A stretch of DNA of 64,000 nt, from assembly GCF_963576615.1 (NCBI RefSeq), contig NC_088717.1, forward strand, positions 50,321,026-50,385,025, given 5' to 3'. The notes beneath the pieces are model-generated. The model ran no database searches. It had not been told where the DNA came from and saw only the letters and a list, made by a program, of their open reading frames with translations. Source of the DNA: Watersipora subatra. Taxonomy: Eukaryota > Bryozoa > Gymnolaemata > Cheilostomatida > Watersiporidae. The translations under genes and the position numbers were made by a program. Of this stretch, positions 22,988 through 35,479 are shown piece after piece (the stretch's first letter is position 1; the number at the start of each line of letters is the position of its first letter).

Positions 22988-23366
22988 GTGAGTGTTACTT
23001 TTTCATTCAAATAGTTAGCTAAATCTTTCTACTTTACTGTCAAGTAGGAAGATGGTCTGATAGGAATTGTTGAATGCATATTGTGTTCTGTAACTATCTG
23101 TCTGTTTTAGCATTCAGTGTTATTATAAATAAGTGATCAGTGTAACATAATTCACACTGGAGAAGGAAATAATGCCAATGGTATTGCATTGAAACCATGA
23201 TGTTCTCTTTAATTCCCTGCAATAAGCCTATTGTTGTTTTTCTTTCTCTTTTCTCAGAACTTTGCCCTACAACCAATCATCTGTTTCATATCTTGTCATA
23301 TTTTCAAAAGTAACTGAAGCACATTCAGGGAAATCTAACCTATCATTTATATTTATGGTTCTCTAG
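22988..23366 (+). other. First intron of gene Y
   Basis: A 379-nt intron runs from GTGAGT to GGTTCTCTAG. No other feature was seen. Confidence 0.65.
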
Positions 23367-23555
23367 GTAGTCAATCTTGCCAAGATGACTCAGATGTTGA
23401 AGGAGAGATGGATTTACCAAAACTGGAGTCTGAGACTGACCCATATGTTGAAAAAGTGATGGATTTACCAAAACTGGAGTCTGAGAGTGACCCATATGTT
23501 GAAAAAGTGATGGATTTACCAAAACTGGAGTCTGAGACTGACTCAAAGTCTACAG
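23367..23555 (+). CDS. Gene Y, exon 2 with three 17-residue repeats
   Basis: A 189-nt exon, phase 1 to 1, follows TTCTCTAG and ends at CTACAG|GTTCGT. It encodes SSQSCQDDSDVEGE, then MDLPKLESETDPYVEKV three times (the last one cut short), then DSKST. The acidic Ser/Asp/Glu-rich repeat is probably disordered. Gene Z has only two repeats in its equivalent exon, so copy number is changing. Confidence 0.72.
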
Positions 23556-24490
23556 GTTCGTTTTCATTTATTGTTGATCATTTACTTGATTTCTAAATAT
23601 ATCAGGAGTTGTCTGCTCAGCTACAAAGTTCTGTAAGTTGTATAACATACAACATATCATGCAAGTATTTATTTTAAACTTCAAACAAAGTTTGATGTTG
23701 TCAACAACAACAGAGAAAGCTGTAACTGTCCCACACACTTCACTTCAGGTATCTCTCCTGCTAGCAGCACTCTAGGTTTATGTGCTGAAACACCCAATTA
23801 GATCTACGTTAGGGAATTTCCTCATCATTAGAAGTATCCTAATTATATTGTCGCTGAGATATTTGAGCTTGCTTTGTTGAAGTCTGTAGTTGTGTCATTG
23901 ATGAAATCTTCAGCTTGTTGTAGTCATAATCAGAACAACTATTAAACACCAGAGCTATTCAACACAAATTGATTATCAGGTTTAAATAAAATAATTTCAT
24001 CAGCCTTGCATGACATCTACCTGGCTTCAGGTTTACATTGAACATAAAGTATGAAGCAGAGAGCTTGCTTTAACCTACAATGTCCTAGTGACACAATTTA
24101 CCACTTATTTTAAAGACACAAGTCTCACAGACAGAAAACTGACAGTGATTGTGACGGGTAAAATCCTAATGACAGAAAGGGATCATTTTCATGTTTATCA
24201 TACAAAAACAATCATTTTCGCTTCACTAGCTAAAGAAAGCACTGTTCAAACTATCTCTAAAATTTGTTAGCATTGTAACATCTGTAATTTTATTATTCTC
24301 TTACAACTTAGACATTTACTAGTTTATATGACTTGGGGTTGTTTACTCCTGGTGTATGGTTTTGACACGAAACTAGAAAATCATTTATAGGTTGACTACA
24401 AATTTTGTCTACTATTTGGTCAGCCATGTGGTTATGTGCAACCTCTCCACAGAACTGAATAGTGGTATAATCTTTTACACCATTTTGTAG
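23556..24490 (+). other. Gene Y intron containing a dead B exon
   Basis: This intron fuses two ancestral introns. Positions 23,691-24,105 match the end of exon B and the start of the B-to-C intron, and 24,300-24,490 match the last part of that intron ahead of exon C. The middle part is lost relative to the 6.3-kb versions. Confidence 0.6.
23691..23748 (+). pseudogene. Remnant of exon B
   Basis: The 3' half of exon B (the LMLPTTTEKAETVPHTS equivalent) survives with a 5-bp duplication, CTTCACTTCAG, just before the donor. The acceptor half and the 12-residue repeats are gone. In gene Z the same position is occupied by the intact 525-nt B exon. Confidence 0.65.
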
Positions 24491-26139
24491 GTTCAGATGA
24501 GGGTGGTTTGAGCAGCATGTCAAAAATAGAAATGCCAACCCTTCAATGGTTGGAGGGTTTTCCCGCGTTGTTGCCATTCATTTGCGCTATCTCACTCTGT
24601 GTATTTTCGCTCGAGAAAATCTTCAAACCAAAAGTAGTAAAATTATTTGCTGATTGCGTTTCTGAAAAGGATGATTGTTTACAGCAAGTACGGCAAGTCG
24701 TCAAGAGAGGGCGTGAAAAGAAACAACCAGCATGTCTAGTTGACTTTTTGGAAACCTGTACCCAAAAAAAACTACAAGAATGGGAACTTCAACAGTTTTT
24801 AGATTTTGTAAAAGGAACTTCCAGAGCTGAGAAGACAATGTTGCTGGAATCACTTGAAAATGTTGAAGGAGGCAGTCTCAAAGACGAAGCTCAGAGGCTC
24901 CAGAAAAGGCGAAAGAAAGCAGAATCAAATCTGCGAGTGAGTGCAAGCAAAGTCTTGCAAAGTTGCAAGAAAAACATTTTGACCAGAATCCAACATGAAA
25001 TGAGCAGGATGTATTCGGATGCTGACAAATGGAGAGATGAGTTCATCGAATTTTTTAGCGGGCCGCCAATCGATGAGGCTACTATTAGGACTTTTCTAAA
25101 CAAGAAAAGTGAAAGTGAGCTGGGGGTTTTGTTCAGCGCTCTAAATAAAGCTGTAATTTGTATGACTTCTCCTTCAAGCACTCACAATGATAAGCCTTTT
25201 AATGATTTCAAGAAAGAATATGGACAAAGAAATCGATTCAAATTGTCTTTGAAAAAACAAGCTTCAAAAATGTTCTCATCAGATAGAACCTATCTTGTTG
25301 GTAAGATGGTGGATGAGCGTCTAACCCAAGATGGTGTTCTTGTTGAAAAGATGGATGAACGTCAAATCCGAGATGATGCAAACGCATTTGCAACTTACAT
25401 TGTAGAGCATATTGAAAAATGTGAAGAGGCTGAGAACCATCTGAAAAGGGTTGCTAACGTTGTACAAGCTGGTACTCGGCTTGACACTGAAACAGAGTAT
25501 TTGAGAGAATGGAAGACGTACTGCAAAGCTCATCGGGGTTCAAAAAAATGTGCCATTCTAATTTTGTCATCGTGCAATTACGAGTTATATCAAACCTTGA
25601 ACGAGAAACTGGAAGGCGCATTCACTCGCCGTGGCGTGATACTGAAAAGATGGCAACAGTTTTTCGCGACATCTGAGGACGTTGCTGCAGACGATGTTGA
25701 AAAACGTTTGAAAGAAGAAGACGAGACAGGCGATTTATATCAAGTGCTCGATAAGGTTCTTCAGCGATCGCCTACCCAGGGTTTGGAGGTAACACAATTG
25801 TTCCAAGACGCTATGCAAGAGAATAAGTTTGTAGACTCAGACTTGGGTCAACTCTTACTACGCTGTAGAAACGATTTCCTTGACCAATTCATTAAGGAGC
25901 TGAGACAACGGGTAACTAGTAAAGCGATTCTTTCTGCATCCCTGACCATTGGATGTTTCATACAGGCTGTTAAAACTCAAGCTGTTAAAATAGAACAGGT
26001 GGATCTGAACAACATGAAGAAGCTAGTAGACATTCAAAGTGAAATCCTCCACCTCCTCTTTGAGCTCAAACACCCTGAAGAGAGAGAAAGTTTAATCAAA
26101 AGTATAAATGACTTTGCGGAGCAAACTGGTCAAAAAGAG
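24491..26139 (+). CDS. Gene Y, first exon C (549 codons)
   Basis: The exon starts after CATTTTGTAG in phase 1 and ends at AAAGAG|GTAGCT in phase 0. It encodes GSDEGGLSSMSKIEM, a hydrophobic stretch (ALLPFICAISLCVFSLEKI), then the helical module with three ILSSC-type motifs (LQSC, LSSC, LLRC). The block from about 24,825 to 25,950 is close to the C exons at 6,869 and 33,544, and the two ends are strongly diverged, which makes this a mosaic. It carries a 16-residue insertion relative to 6,869, with VGKMVDERLTQDG and VEKMDERQIRDD as a near-duplicate pair. Function is unknown. Confidence 0.78.
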
Positions 26140-26273
26140 GTAGCTTTATCAGCATACCTACAAAATTAGTTTATCAGAAAGTTCTAAGTAAATTTTATGA
26201 ATTTATTTAAATAATAATTTGAATAACTCGATTGATTTAACTTAGTTTTTAGTGAAATGTTTGTATGCTGTAG

Positions 26274-26341
26274 GAAGTCGAGGACATCCTTTTTGTTGCT
26301 GATTTTGAGAGAGCATCAGAAGTCATCGAATATTCGATAAG
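26274..26341 (+). CDS. Gene Y, first exon A
   Basis: The 68-nt exon follows TATGCTGTAG and ends at ATAAG|GTATGT, phase 0 to 2, encoding EVEDILFVADFERASEVI then EYSI. Acceptor, length and donor match the other A exons. It links the C exon to the B exon at 27,157. Confidence 0.74.
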
Positions 26342-27156
26342 GTATGTTTGGGAAGTGTATAGTTGATAGATATTTCATAGTTTTTTGTAAAAAAATTTTG
26401 GTCATCATCGTAAATTGATGTTCAATAATGTAAATAAATTTTTATGGGCCCACTACAGACAGATGATTGTATCCTTTCGTCCAAGGGATGACATGATAGG
26501 CTAATTACTTTACCATTAAATCAGAGATGTGTATCCGGAATATACAAAAGATTTACTTTTTGGCCATACGCAAATGTTGTGCCGAACTGCACTACACAGC
26601 TCGTGGTATGCAATGATTTAATTATTATCTGCAACCTTTTGCTAAGATAGGTGCATACAGCATGTTACGATTTGTAAAGCTGGCTCATGCAAACTTTTGT
26701 AAAATCCACCTTTTTACGGCTGTTTTTCTAAGGTCAACTTATGTAGTTCACATAAAGTTTAACCATAACACTATAGCCGTTTTTGCTTAATAGTCAGCTA
26801 ACAGTTGTTTATAAAATCCTTATCTCAACTAAACTGGAAATGTATCATACTCCGCTCTGGGTTGTACTTTCTGCAAGGATTCCTGTGGCTTTGTTTTACT
26901 AGAAATGTTATCATTGTCTGAAGCTACTTCATATACAAAGGGTTTCTGGCATGGAGCAGATGCTTGGTCATACCATTGATTGTTTTTAACCCTTTATGGT
27001 AGCTGGAATGGCAAGTTGTGGTATCATATTGAATATATTTAGTTGACTCTTGTCTTGCCAGCAGTACGAGGAAGTGCAAAATGAAGTAATTTATTGATTG
27101 AAAATCTCTCGCACGTCAAAACAAGATTACTATATAGAAAGTACATATACTTGCAG
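26342..27156 (+). other. Gene Y intron across the duplication junction
   Basis: The 815-nt intron contains the start of duplication copy 2 at 26,800. No feature was seen beyond the conserved sequence before the B acceptor. Confidence 0.6.
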
Positions 27157-27314
27157 GTTAGTTAAACAGGATGGCTCTAATGATGAAGTGAGACATGCTA
27201 GTGCAGGTGGTTTTGATGCTGTAGTAAGACAAGCTAGTACAGGTGGCTCTGATGCAAAATATTTGATGTTGCCAACAACAACAGAGAAAGCTGAAACTGT
27301 TCCACACACCTCAG
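27157..27314 (+). CDS. Gene Y, first exon B
   Basis: It appears identical in protein to the B exon at 358-515, with the same acceptor, donor and phases (2 to 1), and encodes RLVKQDGSNDEVRHASAGG and VVRQASTGGSDA. Its position after an A exon in matching phase confirms the A-to-B order that is cut off at the window start for gene X. Confidence 0.72.
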
Positions 27315-28959
27315 GTATGTCTTCTGTTAGCAGCACTGTAGGTGGTTTATACGCTGAAACATCCAATTAGATCTACGTTAGTGGATTTCCTCTTCATTAA
27401 AAGTAGTAGTTTAATTATCATTGAAATATTTGATCTTCTTTCTTGAAGTCTGTAGCTGTGTCTTTGGTGAAATCTACAGCTTGTAATCATAATCAGAAGA
27501 CCTTTTAAACACCAGAGCTATTGAACATCAGGTTTAAATAAGATAATTTCATCAGCCTTGCGTGACATCTCCCTAGCTTCAGGTTTGCATTGACTATAAA
27601 GTATGAAGCAAAAAGCTTGCTTTAGGTTTCAATGTCCTAGTGACACAATTTTTACCACAGAAGTTTTCTTATTGAAAACGAAAGCTGTAATGACTAAAAA
27701 CTGACAGCAATGGCAGCTTGCAAAGTTTTTATGACAAAAAAGTGCCCTTCAGTAAGATTTTTTATTGAGTTTTGCGTAAAATTTAGTTAATTTTCAAAGT
27801 TTTTTAAACCTCAAACTTTAGTATGTCATAATATAACATCTTAGCTATCTTAAAGTTTAAATTTCTTAAAAATAGGCCTTGAGGTCCATTATTTATTAAC
27901 GGTTTTGTGACGTCTCTTCAGGATGCAAATGCTTGCGTAAAAAGGACAACACGATAGCCGTAATACCCTAATGTGTATGGTAGGGCAGCATGTTGCAACA
28001 CACTGTGTTTACTGCCTTTCAAGAATATAGTACGCCATTTCGATGTTCTGTATACTTCATCCTATTCACTAAAACTCAAGTACAAAGGAGACAACTCCTA
28101 ATCAAATAAATAGTTCATTTTCAAAGCGTATTTGCATATATAAACACAACTGTAACCATATATACCTTACAATATCGAATCATTACGAAGGAATCTATTT
28201 GTTTTAACGTAAAATGCTCAAATTGAACTTAACTTATTTAAATAAAACTACAGTAAAGTCGTCCAAAATTCATAGTCGACATCCCTATTTCAGTCTTTAT
28301 CATCGGCTTCCTCATCAGTGCTCTATGTTAAAAAAATGTCTCGATCGGCTATTATGGATTCATATCAGTCTTCGTTTATTGAAAGATCTTCATCTCCTCT
28401 AAGATGCTCACATTCATAGATTCCAAATACTCACCTATGAACAACAAAGGAAATGCTTCATATTTTGAGCAGCAATAGGACAATTATTTGCAGATTACCA
28501 ATAATTTTACCTGGATCAATCTTATCGATCAGCCTCAGCTCGAAATCCTTTTCTTCACTGGTCTTCACTCTTCTTCCTGTATCTAAAATACGTGGCTACA
28601 TTTGTACCTTAGAACCCTGATTACAATTTATTAAGACTCAGTAAATTAGAATGGTATGTCAACTGATTCTGATTATTATGTTAGCTGAATCATAATATAG
28701 TAAGTCATGCAAAAGTGCACACAGAATCGAGTAGAATCAGGAAATTGAACATACAAACATAAGAAAACTACACAACAGCAATAAATAACTACGAGCGTGC
28801 AGTGTTAGCTCGCAATAGTGCAACAATTACAATAGAAATAACTCGCACGAAAGTAACTGCGACCATATACTAACAGTTAAAAATACTTATCTCCATATGT
28901 ATATAAGTACAAAATATGTATTTTAAACTGGCCTAATATCTTCTATATATATATCAAAG

Positions 28960-29650
28960 TTGGTCAAATGTGTGTTTGTCCAACTATAGCTATTAAAATC
29001 TTCTAATAAAGAATCTGTATCACAGAAGATTTGAGCTCGGGCCCTCCTATTCACTAGTCCAATGCCTTACCAATTCAGCCACACAAGCTTGATGAAATCA
29101 TTAGGCGATATATGTCACCATATGGGAGCAAATCTAGTGTATATGTCTATATATATCTCATTGTTTGTTGGTCTATATGTACATGTGTCCAATTATAATG
29201 ACAAAGTTTTAACAATGAAAAATTTGCTGTGCACTGGATTTGAACTTGCAAGCCCTAGTTTAGCAGACAGGTATTTATCCAATGCTATGCATTGTCAAAC
29301 TGGCTGTACTATGGAATAAATTGTGCACATACTCATTACACACGCAAATCTTATATGGCTTCAGGCTTGACACTTCAGCTAGCTTTATGCTAGAATTCTT
29401 GACCAGAAGAAAAATGCTTGAACTCACATGGGCAGCAAGGCTATTGCAAAGAGACGTGGTAGGCACTGCAGTCGGAACAGTATGAATTACAAAGAAATAA
29501 ACACAGTATACAGGAATAAACATCTTCATTTAAACGTTAACTTGAAAAATGTTTTGTGTTGATTAAAAGTAAATTTTTCGTTCAAAATTTTTTTATTACT
29601 CAAGCAAACCGGCATTTGACTAGTTTATATGTACACATGTGTATATAAAT
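28960..29650 (-). repeat. tRNA-like / SINE-like segments, duplicate
   Basis: This is the counterpart of 2,160-2,850, with a few substitutions and TA-repeat length changes. It preserves the A-box-like and B-box-like motifs on the minus strand. Confidence 0.45.
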
Positions 29651-29668
29651 ATTAGCATAGTCATACCT

Positions 29669-30733
29669 TTAACTCATTCGCACCCGACTGATTTCTAGGC
29701 AATTAGCTTCAGATACCGCTACTTTTTCAGAAAGTTGCCGTAATTCAAATTACTACTACAGGAGACAGACTTGAGATAATTTACTCATTCAATCTTCACA
29801 AGAACCAGCCAAGTCTTTTCTTTCAAATTATATTACATTCATATAGACAACTCATATCCCTTTTATGTAGATCCGTGCCTCAAAGAAGGTAGTTTCAGGA
29901 AATTTCCAATTTTAAAAAGATTGTTATTTGCTGAAACAAAGTTAGATTTGCGCCATAAAAATTGCAAAATATACAAAGCCTGACTGAAATTACTCATTTA
30001 TTACAGACAATACATAGTTATAAGTATTATTTATACATATGTAGTTAGTCATGAACATGAAAATTCTGAAACTCTACCTTCGAACTTTGCCTCACGAGTA
30101 TCATCCTTCAAACAAAAGCATAGGTAATCTATATGCCAATATAACTCAAATAAAACGCCATGAAAATAGTTCAAATAATAAAAATAGTTCAATAACTCTG
30201 TCATTAACTCTTGACTTTTCAGAATTCATAGACAGCTCTAAGAATCAATATGATCCTATCGAAACTGAAAGATAACGTTAGTTTGACTACGGCTGGCAGC
30301 GTGAAGAGTGCATTTTTATTCGAGCATAACAATTCAAATTGGCAAAATTAAAAGTTAATAAAAACTTTGAAACATTAAAAATTATGTTTTAATTTGATTT
30401 ATGCAGTCTTTCAATGTCTTACCACTTTTGAATCTGCATATTTACTGCTGGAGTTGAAAAAAGATTTTCTTGAACTATAAAATTTCAAGTCGGCATAATG
30501 ATTTCCGGTACTGGTAGATATTGAGATGGGTGTACTAGTTTGGTTATAACTTTTGCCAGAGACGTCATGGAGGCATATTTTAAAGTTTGTCTGATTGGCC
30601 AGAAATTTTTCTTTCTAACTAATCAAAAATATTATTTTATAATTTAAAAATAATGATGCAAGGAGTTGGTAAATTTCAGACGCGAGTTGACTCGCATTGA
30701 GTGCCTAGCAACGTTATAAATACGCGAGTTAGT
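29669..30733. mobile_element. TTAA-flanked DNA transposon, right end deleted
   Basis: The left end TTAACTCATTCGCACCC is intact. The sequence follows the copy at 2,871 to AATACGCGAGTTAG, then jumps to GTGTAGTTGTCTGG, which lies about 130 bp beyond the right terminus in copy 1. This copy can no longer be mobilised. Confidence 0.6.
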
Positions 30734-32253
30734 GTAGTTGTCTGGTGCCGGGTAGTTTAGCAACATTCGCTGTTACCATTGCTCAATATAACCTTGCCCT
30801 ATGCGGTAAAAGTGGCAACGACTAACTCCAGCAACGATAGGCTGATCAGACATTGCCAAATGATCATAAATGTCACAAAGCTGTCAATTACAACATCTGG
30901 CTTAGCATAAACTTTTAATTCACCTCAAATAAGTTTAACTTGCACTGTACTAAACACACACACTTAAAGCTAAGTTGCAGTATGTATTTTTAACCATTTT
31001 TCTGAAATTCAGCTTTTCATCACTGAAATTTTATCACTTATCAGCTTCTGGCTTCCCTTCCACTATAACATTTAGCGAGCCTGTTTAAAACTTTTTTCAA
31101 ATTAATACGGCAAAAAATCAAACGATGCTGTTTTCTTAATGAAGTAGGTTTTCGTTAGCAGATTAAGAGAAGTTGCCTGGAGTTCTGTTCAAAAGGGATT
31201 GCAACTCAAACTTTGCTGCTGGTCTTAAATGGAAAATGTTATCATTTTACACACGAAAATTGTTGAACTGACAGAACACGGTCATCGAGTCGCTTTCAGG
31301 CGTCGTAAAAATATTTTCGGCGAAGAGGATTTCGGCGTGTATGTTATTTTTGACATACGTAATAAGTACGTCGACTGCCAAATTTGAACTCGTGCAAAAG
31401 ATTTGGTTGAATTCGTATGGTGAGATAATATTTGAATGCTGAGCTAAATAATCATCGTTTCACTTCGTAAGGTGGAAAAATCATATATCAGGGTAAGGTG
31501 TATATATCAGGTGTGTATGTAAGGTATATCCTGAAGGTGCACTGTATTACTGTATTTAAAAAGAGGTAAAATCAGCCATTGAAACCAATAGGAAGCAGTC
31601 ATGATGATTACTTCTGCAATTTTCTGTATAGTCTATTTTGCCAATGAAGTATATAAATATTGTTTCATTGTTGAAGATGGAGACTGTGATAGTCTTAAAC
31701 GGGCGCTGTTGGCATGAATAATCATAGTTCAATTAAAGTGTCTTGTTCGCGATGTGAATTTTTTGCAGCGGCAAAAACTTTGTCAAATTTTACAACAAAA
31801 ATTTTGCAATGGTGTTTCAAAATCAATTATTATTGTAAAAATATTGCTGGAAGTGTCAAATTCCTACTTAACTGAAAGTTTGTTTGGATGGAGTAGTGAA
31901 GTAATTAAAATAATTTTACAAGTAGGCCTATTACCGTATATCCTCATGTATACGCCGATTTTAAAAGGTAAAAATAAATTACCAAACTAAGGTGTTCAGC
32001 TTGTTCATGCGTAACTCAGATTAAAAGCAAACAAAATGACATTATGCTAACTTCATTTTTGAGACTAAAACGCAAATTATGCTAAGCATGCCAGTGTTAG
32101 CCTTTTACTTACAGATTTTTAATACAGTAGCGATGGCATACACTTGAAGCAGCTGTTGTTTTATAATAGCATGCTATGATGGCATTGATGGTCATGGTTA
32201 ACTGGGCGTTTGCTTTTTACACTATTTTTTACACTTTTTACACTGCTTTTTGC

Positions 32254-32298
32254 ATTCTATTAATGCAATTGCATTACATGCAATTGCATTAATAGAAT
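32254..32298. repeat. 45-bp palindrome, enlarged from the 30-bp form
   Basis: The outer arms ATTCTATTAATGCAATTGCA match those of 5,588-5,617. The centre has gained 15 bp that repeat the ATGCAATTGCA core, so the structure is still nearly palindromic. Confidence 0.85.
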
Positions 32299-33543
32299 CC
32301 GAGTACAGTTAGAAGATTTTACTAAAAAAATGCTTGATTTTACCCATAGAAAAACAAATGTTTTACACGGCTTCTTTAATAATGGCTACCCCTATTATTA
32401 ACTCGTTTGCTAGCAAATAGGTCTTTTTGCTGAGACATTAAAGTTAATTGCAACTGAATTAAAATAAAGACAGTGTCCGAAACAATTGAATATTCGACAA
32501 ACCAAATATTTGAGATTGGCTCATATAAGTTGGCATAACATTTGATCAAACTGATTAGCATAAAAGTTTACCTCATATGACGCCATAAAAAATCCACAAA
32601 TATGTTGCAGAATGAGTTTGGACACCCTTTTTCATCTTCATTTGACTAATTGACAAGTTGATCTTGTTCCGAGTCAGAAGAGTTAGCACTCTTGCTATAG
32701 CTTACGGCATTATTATTACTATTAGAAATTAATACACAGTCATTACTACTATTGCTCAATAGATAATCATCAGAAGGGGGTTGATCTACAATCTGTAAAC
32801 CCTACGCAGCTGTAATGCGTCTGATCATCTCGAAAAAGAAATAGCTACTAAAAGTGTTTTTGCAAAGCCAAACTGAAATGAGCGTGAAATGCAAAGATGT
32901 TTTCCATTGGCTCAATGCAAACAGATGATTGTTTCCTTTAAATCAGGCGGAGGTACAATAAACTAATTATATTATCTTAATACAGAGTAACAAAGCACTG
33001 ATAAAACTTAATCGTATTCCAGGACCCGTTACCATCACGGCAACGACGACCAATAACAATTTATTTCATTGTCAACTTGAGATTCATTATTTTGTACAGT
33101 TTATGATAGAATAGCATGTGGATATTATAAAAATAAAGATAAAGTAAATAAACTTACTTGTTGAAAAATGTTTTCACTCAAATTTTAGTAGAAGGTTCCG
33201 AATTATAGCGATTCTCAAAATAAAAAATCACCCATTTGCTCATTTTTACAAAAACCAATTATTTGTGCCAAACTAGCTAAAGGAATAACTACGCAAACTA
33301 TTTTTTCCGAAGCTTGTTGTTATTTCTCACATTCGCAATCAGTTTTTTATTTCGTGACTCTTATGTAGTAATAAAATCGATAAGTATATTATTTGGAGTC
33401 ATTCGCTCATGGTCTAAGTTTTCAACACTAAATTGGAAGATAATTTATAGGCCGATTACAAATTCTGTCTAACGTTCGATCAAGGTTATGTAAAATCTCC
33501 ACAGAACTAAACAGCAGTGTAATCTATTACACTCTTTTTGTAG

Positions 33544-35192
33544 GTTTAGATGAGAGTGATTTGAGCAGCATTTCAACAATAAACATGATAGCATGGCAAT
33601 GGTGGAGGCGTTTCCTCAAGCTCTGGCCATGCATTTCTGCTATCTCACTCTGTATACCTTTGCTTGAAAAAGTCGCAAGAACAAGATTAGCCGAATTATT
33701 TGCCGACTCCATCTCCGAACGGGATGATTGCATCGAGTTAGCAAAAAGGTTCATCAATAAAGGGTATTATAAGGTGCAACCAGCAAAGTTAGTTGACTTT
33801 TTGACACTGTTTACCCAAAAAGAACTAAAGGAATGGAAACCTCAACAGTTTCCAGATTTTGTAAAAAGAACTTCCAGCGCTGAAAAGACAATGTTGCTGG
33901 AATCACTTGAAAATGTTGAAGGAGGCAGTCTCAAAGACGAAGCTCAGAAGCTTCAGAAAAAGCGAAAGAAAGCAGAATCGGATCTACAAGCGAGTGCAGG
34001 CAAAATCTTATCAAGTTGCGGGAAAGACATTTTGAAAGGAATCCGACATGAAATGAGCAGGATGTATTCGGATGCTGACAAATGGAGAGATGAGTTCATC
34101 AAATTTTTTAGCGGGCCGCCAATCGATGAGGCTACTATTAGGACTTTTCTAAACAAGAAAAGTGAAAGTGAGCTGGGGGTTTTGTTCAGCGCTCTAAATA
34201 AAGCTGTAATTTGTAAGACTTCTCCTTCAAGCACTCACAATGATGAGCCTTTTAATGATTTCAAGAAAGAATATGGACAAAGAAATCGATTCAAATTGTC
34301 TTTGAAAAAACAAGCTTCAAAAATGTTCTCATCAGATAGAACCTATCTTGTTGGTAAGATGGTGGATGAGCGTCTAACCCAAGATGGTGCTCTTGTTGAA
34401 AAGATGGATGAACGTCAAATCCGAGATGATGCAAACGCATTTGCAACTTACATTGTAGAGCATATTGAAAAATGTGAAGAGGCTGAGAACCATCTGAAAA
34501 GGGTTGCTAACGTTGTACAAGCTGGTACTCGGCTTGACACTGAAACAGAGTATTTGATAGAATGGAAGACGTATTGCAAAGCTCATCGGGGTTCCAAAAA
34601 AAGTGCCATTCTAATTTTGTCATCGTGCAATTACGAGTTATATCAAACCTTGAACGAGAAACTGGAAGGCGCATTCACTCGCCGTGGCGTGATACTGAAA
34701 AGATGGCGAAGGTTTTTCGCGACATCTGAGGACGTTGCTGCAGACGATGTTGAAAAACGTTTGAAAGAAGAAGACGAGATGGGTGATGTATATCAAGTGC
34801 TCGATAAGGTTCTTCAGCGATCGCCTACCCAGGATTTGGAGGTAACACAATTGTTCCAAGACGCTATGCAAGAGAATAAGTTTGTAGACTCACACTTGGG
34901 TCAACTCTTACTACGCTGTAGAAACGATTTCCTTGACCAATTCATTAAGGAGCTGAGACAACTGGTAACTTGTAAAGCGATTCTTTCTGCATCCCTGGTC
35001 ATGGGAGATTTCCTGTCAGCTATAGAAAGCGAAAAGACTAAAATAGAACCTGTGGATCTGGAGAAATTGCGTGACCTTGTAAAGACTCGCAATGACATTG
35101 TGAAGGTGCGATTTGAATTCGAACACAATAAACAGAAAGAAAGGTTCATCAAAGGAATAAAAGACTTTGCAGAACAAACTGGTCGGCTAAAG
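33544..35192 (+). CDS. Gene Y, second exon C (549 codons)
   Basis: The exon starts after TTTTTGTAG in phase 1 and ends at CTAAAG|GTATTT in phase 0. It is the positional duplicate of the C exon at 6,869, and its first ~145 and last ~80 residues match that exon (for example SISERDDCIEL, DLVKTRNDIVKVRFEF, FAEQTGRLK). The middle (from about HEMSRMYSDADKWRDE to LGQLLLRCRND) instead follows the C exon at 24,491, including its 16-residue insertion VEKMDERQIRDD. A gene-conversion or unequal-exchange patch is the simplest explanation. Module features are as described for 6,869. Confidence 0.78.
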
Positions 35193-35411
35193 GTATTTTT
35201 ATCAGCATAGTTACAGTAACAATCGGAGAGTTATTTTACCGAAAACTTTTAAATAAGGCAAAATCTCTCAACTATTATTTTAATAGTTACAAACTATGCG
35301 CTTAGGCTTTTTAGACTGTGTTCATAACTTGAGTTTGTGCAAACCTACATATCTTGCATCTTAATCTGTTAATTAATATGGACTTTAGTGACATGTTTGT
35401 GTTTGCTGTAG

Positions 35412-35479
35412 GAAGTCGAGGACATACTTCGTGTTGTTGGTTCTGAGAAAGCTCCAGAATTCATCGAATACGTGATAAG
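35412..35479 (+). CDS. Gene Y, second exon A
   Basis: The 68-nt exon follows TTTGCTGTAG and ends at ATAAG|GTATGA, encoding EVEDILRVVGSEKAPEFI then EYVI, phase 0 to 2. It is closest to the A exon at 8,682, as expected for its duplicate. Confidence 0.74.

Larger units (their letters stand above)
1..23690. repeat. Segmental tandem duplication, copy 1
   Basis: The first base of the window matches position 26,800, and the match runs through B1, its long intron, C1, A1 and B2 at an offset of about 26.7-26.8 kb. After a block missing from copy 2, it resumes at about 16,355 and continues to about 23,690 at an offset of about 21.1 kb. Most differences are single bases and small indels, so the duplication looks recent. 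The true left edge may lie outside the window. Confidence 0.9.
27315..33543 (+). other. Long B-to-C intron of gene Y
   Basis: This is the duplicate of 516-6,868, with the SINE-like segments at about 28,960-29,650, the left part of the TTAA element from 29,669, and the enlarged palindrome at 32,254-32,298. About 130 bp including the right terminus of the TTAA element are deleted near 30,733. No coding sequence was seen. Confidence 0.7.
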
